Positions 6,547-8,947 of a stretch of DNA of 8,947 nucleotides are shown piece by piece. The DNA is from H2-BAC3 sp045863035 (GTDB lineage: Bacteria > Bacteroidota > Ignavibacteria > Ignavibacteriales > Ignavibacteriaceae). Below the pieces are notes generated by a model. The model made no database searches and was not told the DNA's origin. It saw nothing but the letters and a program-made list of their open reading frames with translations. The stretch lies in NCBI GenBank assembly GCA_045863035.1, contig BTUV01000108.1, positions 1 through 8,947 on the forward strand. The letters run 5' to 3'. A program made the translations under genes and the position numbers. Position 1 is the stretch's first letter, and each line of letters opens with the position of its first letter.

Positions 6547-7983
6547 CTACCACTCTTCCGATATATCTTCTTTCGGCTTTTGTGATTCCTTCACCGGTTC
6601 TTCCTGTTTAACCTCTTCCGGCTGCGGCTTCTCTTCAGTTTCCCCCTCCTTCTTCTCAGGTTTCGGAGCTTCAGCCACAGGAGTCACTTCAACAGCATGA
6701 CGTATATATCTGTTCTTCTTCGGGTCAAACAAATCAGCCACATAGTAGGAGACCTTTATACCGCGCGCCAGGGGTATATCATTAACGATTGCCTCGCTGA
6801 TACGGAAGGGCAGCACAAACCCCTTATTAGAACCGGCCTTTATATATCCAAGATTAATATCCTTCTGCAGCTTGTCTATTCTTCCATGGAAAGGGTCACG
6901 CAGCTTAAAGGTTTCCTTCTGCCAGAATGCGCGGCAGTCATTCAGAATCGGCTGCATATCAAAGTGCTCATCGGATGGGATGTTAAATTCAGCGCAGAGA
7001 TCAAGCAGAACCTGCTCCATCGGTTCAGGTTTTTTCTGCTCAATTGATACCATGAGCCGGATTACATTTGCCGCAATATCAAGATGCCCTGATTTTTTAT
7101 ACAGTCCGGCCATCAGTTCAAACATTTTTGTTTTTTTGCTGGTCTCACCGGGGAGCAATGCCGCTTCGGTCAATATCTGAATCGCCTCATCATCGCGGCC
7201 GGTCAGCATGTATATATCCGCAATATCCTTCATCACAAACCATCGGCTGTTTTCCTCAAGAATATCATGAAGCTGTTCGAGAGCCAGATCATAACGCCCC
7301 AGCTTGACGTTCGAAAGAGCCACTCTCCTGAGCAGCCAGATATCATTATTATTGTGAAAATTACGGATAACTTCAAACGCTTCTTTACAGAGGTCAATGC
7401 TTTCCTGATACCGCTCTTTCTTATACAGTGCTTTTGCTTTATAGGTGTAATACTGCTCAAAGAAAGACGCGGGGCTTACCTGTTTACCGTGACGGTTGGT
7501 ATATACTTCTGCCTCCGTAGGGAGCTTTTTGTAATCAACCTTTTCCAGCCATTCCAGAATTTCATCAGCAGGGTATTCTTCCTTGCGGTCAAGATAGTCA
7601 AGCACGCGAAAGACTGTTTTTGTATATGGGGATTGGGATTCGCTCTGGGTGGTAATGGAAGTGATAAGCCGGGCTAACCTGAAGAAATTTTCGGGGTTAT
7701 TCACCCGCTCCTTCAGCATTTCCCTTTTATATATACTCCAGGCATATAAACCGTTATTAAAAACAAAATTCGGGTCCATCTGATAGACAACATGACACAC
7801 CTCATAAGCATCATCATATCTTTTCTCTTTCAGAAGGCAGGTTGCATAACCCCAGCCGTCCCATTTTGTCCGCTCCTCGGAATGGTCATCCCATAACTCC
7901 TTATACTTCGGGATGGCGAGCCGGAATTTTTTTGTTTTTCGTAAATCTTCTGCTCTCAGACGTAATTCTTCAGCGACAGACAT
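6547..7983 (-). CDS. TPR protein with C-terminal cold-shock-like domain and acidic tail
   Basis: Predicted cytoplasmic protein of 478 residues, without signal peptide or membrane helix. Residues about 5-350 are helical TPR-like units, e.g. YATCLLKEKRYDDAYEVCHV, YKAKALYKKERYQESIDLCK, VALSNVKLGRYDLALEQL and IADIYMLTGRDDEAIQIL. Residues about 365-434 align by eye with the cold-shock/OB fold: HGRIDKLQ for the first strand, INLGYIKAG in place of RNP1 (KGFGFI), GFVLPFRIS in place of RNP2, then LARGIKVSYYV and AVEV. Several RNA-binding aromatics are replaced, so binding may be altered. Residues 436-478 are a Glu/Lys/Pro low-complexity tail ending SEEW. The ATG at 7983 is preferred over a TTG at 8058 because MSVAEELRLRAED begins the folded region and GGAG (7994-7997) lies ten bases upstream; the extension is basic and unfolded-looking. 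A role as scaffold or RNA-associated factor is inference. Confidence 0.85.
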   Translation of the reverse strand: MSVAEELRLRAEDLRKTKKFRLAIPKYKELWDDHSEERTKWDGWGYATCLLKEKRYDDAYEVCHVVYQMDPNFVFNNGLYAWSIYKREMLKERVNNPENFFRLARLITSITTQSESQSPYTKTVFRVLDYLDRKEEYPADEILEWLEKVDYKKLPTEAEVYTNRHGKQVSPASFFEQYYTYKAKALYKKERYQESIDLCKEAFEVIRNFHNNNDIWLLRRVALSNVKLGRYDLALEQLHDILEENSRWFVMKDIADIYMLTGRDDEAIQILTEAALLPGETSKKTKMFELMAGLYKKSGHLDIAANVIRLMVSIEQKKPEPMEQVLLDLCAEFNIPSDEHFDMQPILNDCRAFWQKETFKLRDPFHGRIDKLQKDINLGYIKAGSNKGFVLPFRISEAIVNDIPLARGIKVSYYVADLFDPKKNRYIRHAVEVTPVAEAPKPEKKEGETEEKPQPEEVKQEEPVKESQKPKEDISEEW

Positions 7984-8405
7984 TTTGGCAATTCTCCGTT
8001 TTTGGTTTTTCTGCTTAGTGAATAATGAGGAATCCCGCGGAAGATGAGCGGAACACAATAACCGGGAAGATCCTGCAAGAAGCGGAGGAAGACCTGGATG
8101 TGTTTATTAATTCCTCAATTGCAATTTTTTACTGTACACCCCCTCATTCAGGCATTTCCCCGGTTGCCGCTTCCCCGCCTGTTCATAGGGAAGGGTTCTT
8201 ATTAGCTTAATCGTTTATATTACGAAAATTAATAAAAAACCAACATCCGAAAGCAATAAAAAATCATTATTTTTCAGAAAAAATCACTTTAATCATCAAA
8301 TAATTGATCTGTGGGAATATTTTCAGGAGATTCAAAATAAAATGGATTCGCCTCTGACAAAGGCCCCGCGGCAATGCTGAACCCAACACCCCCAATTCAA
8401 AACAA
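7984..8405. other. Non-coding stretch upstream of the TPR gene
   Basis: No credible protein gene on either strand; a 61-codon plus-strand frame at 8025-8210 has no RBS and no recognisable features. On the minus strand a loose promoter-like pair can be read (TTGGTT at 8243-8238 and TATAAA at 8219-8214, 18 bases apart), which would drive the TPR gene from about 230 bases upstream; this is weak. A relic matching the duplicated segment further right lies around 8221-8249. Confidence 0.45.
8221..8249. repeat. Probable degenerate third copy of part of the duplicated segment
   Basis: AAAAACCAACATCCG (8235-8249) matches 8621-8635 and 8864-8878 exactly, and TACGAA a few bases before it matches copy A as well. 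The bases after the match have diverged and the GTTGGTTT half of the hairpin is missing. The match is short and AT-rich, so chance is not excluded. Confidence 0.35.
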
Positions 8406-8429
8406 CAAATCCGGACTATGCCGGATTTG
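8406..8429 (-). terminator. Hairpin after tRNA-like copy A, terminator-like
   Basis: CAAATCCGG (8406-8414) pairs perfectly with CCGGATTTG (8421-8429) around a 6-base loop. On the minus strand it starts about 10 bases after the tRNA-like sequence and is followed by TTGTTTTG, a weak T-run. Its position matches the stronger hairpin after copy B, though the sequence differs. Confidence 0.55.
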
Positions 8430-8438
8430 CTGCTATTG

Positions 8439-8518
8439 TGACCGCGGGTGGGCTCGAACCACCGACCCTCTGCTTAAAAGTCCCGACGTGTCGGGATCTA
8501 CCCCTGAGCTACGGGTCA
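8439..8518 (-). tRNA. tRNA-Lys(UUU)-like sequence, disrupted, copy A
   Basis: Read on the minus strand it starts TGACCCG (acceptor), TA, GCTC (D stem), AGGGGTAGA (D loop). From the anticodon loop on it is normal: CTTTTAA (anticodon TTT), GCAGA, GGGTC, then the T arm GGTGG-TTCGAGC-CCACC. Between the D loop and anticodon loop a tRNA-Lys should have about 8 bases (D-stem GC, one base, and a TCTGC-like strand pairing with GCAGA). Instead there is the 16-base palindrome TCCCGACACGTCGGGA, so neither the D stem nor the anticodon stem can close. The 3' acceptor reads CGCGGTCA, pairing with TGACCCG only with a bulged C. CCA is not encoded. Probably a tRNA pseudogene or a tRNA-derived RNA; a working tRNA would need an unusual fold or processing. 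Confidence 0.5.
8481..8496. repeat. 16-bp palindrome inside tRNA-like copy A
   Basis: TCCCGAC and GTCGGGA form a perfect 7-bp inverted repeat with two central bases. It replaces the D-stem 3' strand and the anticodon-stem 5' strand of the tRNA-like sequence. This looks like a small palindromic element landing in the gene, with loss of about 8 original bases; that history is inference. Confidence 0.75.
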
Positions 8519-8557
8519 TCTTGTTTTCGTCGGTTTTAAAATAAAATTTACAAAATG

Positions 8558-8579
8558 TTGATTTTTAGCTTAAAATCAA
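8558..8579. repeat. 8-bp inverted repeat upstream of tRNA-like copy A
   Basis: TTGATTTT pairs with AAAATCAA around TAGCTT, about 40 bases upstream of the tRNA-like 5' end on the minus strand. The same element occurs upstream of copy B (8801-8822). It lies where a promoter or operator would be expected, but no clear promoter is visible. Confidence 0.45.
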
Positions 8580-8622
8580 TGATTTTATTTTTCAATGGGT
8601 GTCCCAGCTACGAAGACAGCAA

Positions 8623-8646
8623 AAACCAACATCCGCAAGTTGGTTT
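8623..8646 (-). terminator. Terminator-like hairpin at the end of copy A unit
   Basis: AAACCAAC pairs perfectly with GTTGGTTT (8-bp stem, 8-base loop ATCCGCAA). On the minus strand the stem ends in a run of five T. It sits directly after the 8648-8677 hairpin, so minus-strand transcription of copy B would meet two hairpins in a row. Confidence 0.5.
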
Positions 8647-8647
8647 A

Positions 8648-8677
8648 AAACAAAAAATCCAGCTTTCGCTGGATTTT
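8648..8677 (-). terminator. Intrinsic terminator after tRNA-like copy B
   Basis: AAAATCCAGC (8654-8663) pairs perfectly with GCTGGATTTT (8668-8677), 10-bp stem with a 4-base loop (GAAA on the minus strand). The stem ends in a run of T (TTTTTTGTTT). It starts five bases after the tRNA-like sequence, the usual place for a tRNA gene terminator. Confidence 0.75.
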
Positions 8678-8681
8678 ATTG

Positions 8682-8761
8682 TGACCGCGGGTGGGCTCGA
8701 ACCACCGACCCTCTGCTTAAAAGTCCCGACGTGTCGGGATCTACCCCTGAGCTACGGGTCA
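8682..8761 (-). tRNA. tRNA-Lys(UUU)-like sequence, disrupted, copy B
   Basis: Identical over its 80 bases to copy A, including the 16-bp palindrome in place of the D-stem/anticodon-stem strands and the bulged acceptor base. The anticodon loop CTTTTAA and T arm GGTGG-TTCGAGC-CCACC are intact. A good intrinsic terminator follows, and an AT-rich region precedes it, so it may still be transcribed. Whether it is charged with lysine is doubtful because two of the four stems cannot form. Confidence 0.5.
8724..8739. repeat. 16-bp palindrome inside tRNA-like copy B
   Basis: Same TCCCGAC/GTCGGGA inverted repeat as at 8481-8496, at the same place in the tRNA-like sequence, so the insertion predates the duplication. 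Confidence 0.75.
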
Positions 8762-8800
8762 TCTTGTTTTCGTCGGTTTTAAAATAAAATTTACAAAATG

Positions 8801-8822
8801 TTGATTTTTAGCTTAAAATCAA
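8801..8822. repeat. 8-bp inverted repeat upstream of tRNA-like copy B
   Basis: Copy of the TTGATTTT/AAAATCAA element at 8558-8579, at the same distance from the tRNA-like 5' end. Confidence 0.45.
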
Positions 8823-8865
8823 TGATTTTATTTTTCAATGGGTGTCCCAGCTACGCAGACAGGAA

Positions 8866-8889
8866 AAACCAACATCCGCAAGTTGGTTT
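8866..8889 (-). terminator. Terminator-like hairpin at the end of copy B unit
   Basis: Same AAACCAAC/GTTGGTTT hairpin as at 8623-8646, with five T after the stem on the minus strand. It may end a minus-strand transcript entering from beyond the window. Nothing further is recognised in 8891-8947. Confidence 0.5.
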
Positions 8890-8947
8890 AACCCCAAACC
8901 CCGCTGAATTTACGTAATATGTAAGCCCAATTTCTCTAATAATTTGG

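Larger units (their letters stand above)
8434..8647. repeat. Duplicated segment, copy A (214 bp)
   Basis: Matches 8677-8890 at a constant offset of 243 bases with only two differences by eye, in GAAGACAGC against GCAGACAGG near the right end. The unit holds a tRNA-Lys-like sequence, an AT-rich stretch with an 8-bp inverted repeat, and a terminator-like hairpin. Flanking bases differ completely, which defines the unit ends. Confidence 0.93.
8677..8890. repeat. Duplicated segment, copy B (214 bp)
   Basis: Second copy of the 8434-8647 segment, 243 bases away, with two differences seen. The 29 bases between the copies are the hairpin terminator at 8648-8677, which is not shared with copy A. After 8890 the similarity stops. 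Confidence 0.93.

Noticed and set aside
6697..7677. Plus-strand frames of 79-136 residues opposite the TPR gene
   Set aside because: They overlap a well-supported minus-strand gene and show no domain features.
7984..8058. Longer start of the TPR gene at TTG 8058
   Set aside because: The extra 25 residues are basic and unstructured-looking, the codon is TTG, and the ATG at 7983 has GGAG at a suitable distance.
8481..8496. tRNA intron
   Set aside because: Known bacterial tRNA introns are self-splicing and far longer than 16 bases. Removing the 16 bases also does not restore the D-stem or anticodon-stem strands.
8555..8787. Plus-strand frames of 62 and 75 residues (AGGLEPPTLCLK, GWARTTDPLLK type)
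   Set aside because: They are antisense translations of the tRNA-like copy B. Such peptides are well-known spurious ORFs opposite tRNA genes, and there is no RBS.
8434..8890. CRISPR array
   Set aside because: There are only two units, the repeat is 214 bp long and carries a tRNA-like sequence, and no cas gene is visible.

Overview
The window looks like chromosomal DNA from a member of the Bacteroidota/Ignavibacteria (FCB) group. The clearest sign is the C-terminal type IX secretion (T9SS) sorting domain of the large gene at 3114-5816, with its NYPNPFNPETTIKF-type core, which is typical of Ignavibacteria and relatives. The 7TMR-DISM sensor kinase fits the same group. This assignment rests on motif recognition alone; no search was run.

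Layout. A possible gene remnant lies at the left edge (to 150). A two-component pair follows: a membrane histidine kinase (340-2187, +, TTG start) and a NarL/FixJ-type response regulator (2202-2843, -), placed tail to tail with 14 bases between stop codons. An intergenic region (2844-3113) with a perfect 11-bp-arm palindrome separates the regulator from a divergent gene for a secreted 900-residue protein. That protein has 14 tandem 47-50-residue beta-propeller (DUF5122/delta-60-like) repeats, then a linker domain and the T9SS sorting domain. A 66-residue single-pass membrane protein follows 13 bases later. Next comes a roughly 510-base region with only a weak small-ORF candidate. A convergent gene (6547-7983, -) encodes a TPR protein with a C-terminal cold-shock-like OB fold and an acidic, proline-rich tail; it ends at a strong intrinsic terminator.

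The right end (7984-8947) has no credible protein gene. It holds a 214-bp segment present twice at a 243-bp period, with only two differences seen between copies. Each copy carries, on the minus strand, a sequence that reads as tRNA-Lys(UUU) from the anticodon loop to the T arm. Its D-arm 3' strand and anticodon-stem 5' strand are replaced by a 16-bp palindrome (TCCCGACACGTCGGGA), and its acceptor stem has a one-base bulge. Different terminator-like hairpins follow the two copies. This duplicated, palindrome-disrupted tRNA-like cassette is the most unusual thing in the window.

How the parts may work together: the kinase and regulator are almost certainly partners. Control of the neighbouring secreted protein is only suggested by adjacency. 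The TPR gene and the tRNA-like cassettes show no visible functional link to the rest.
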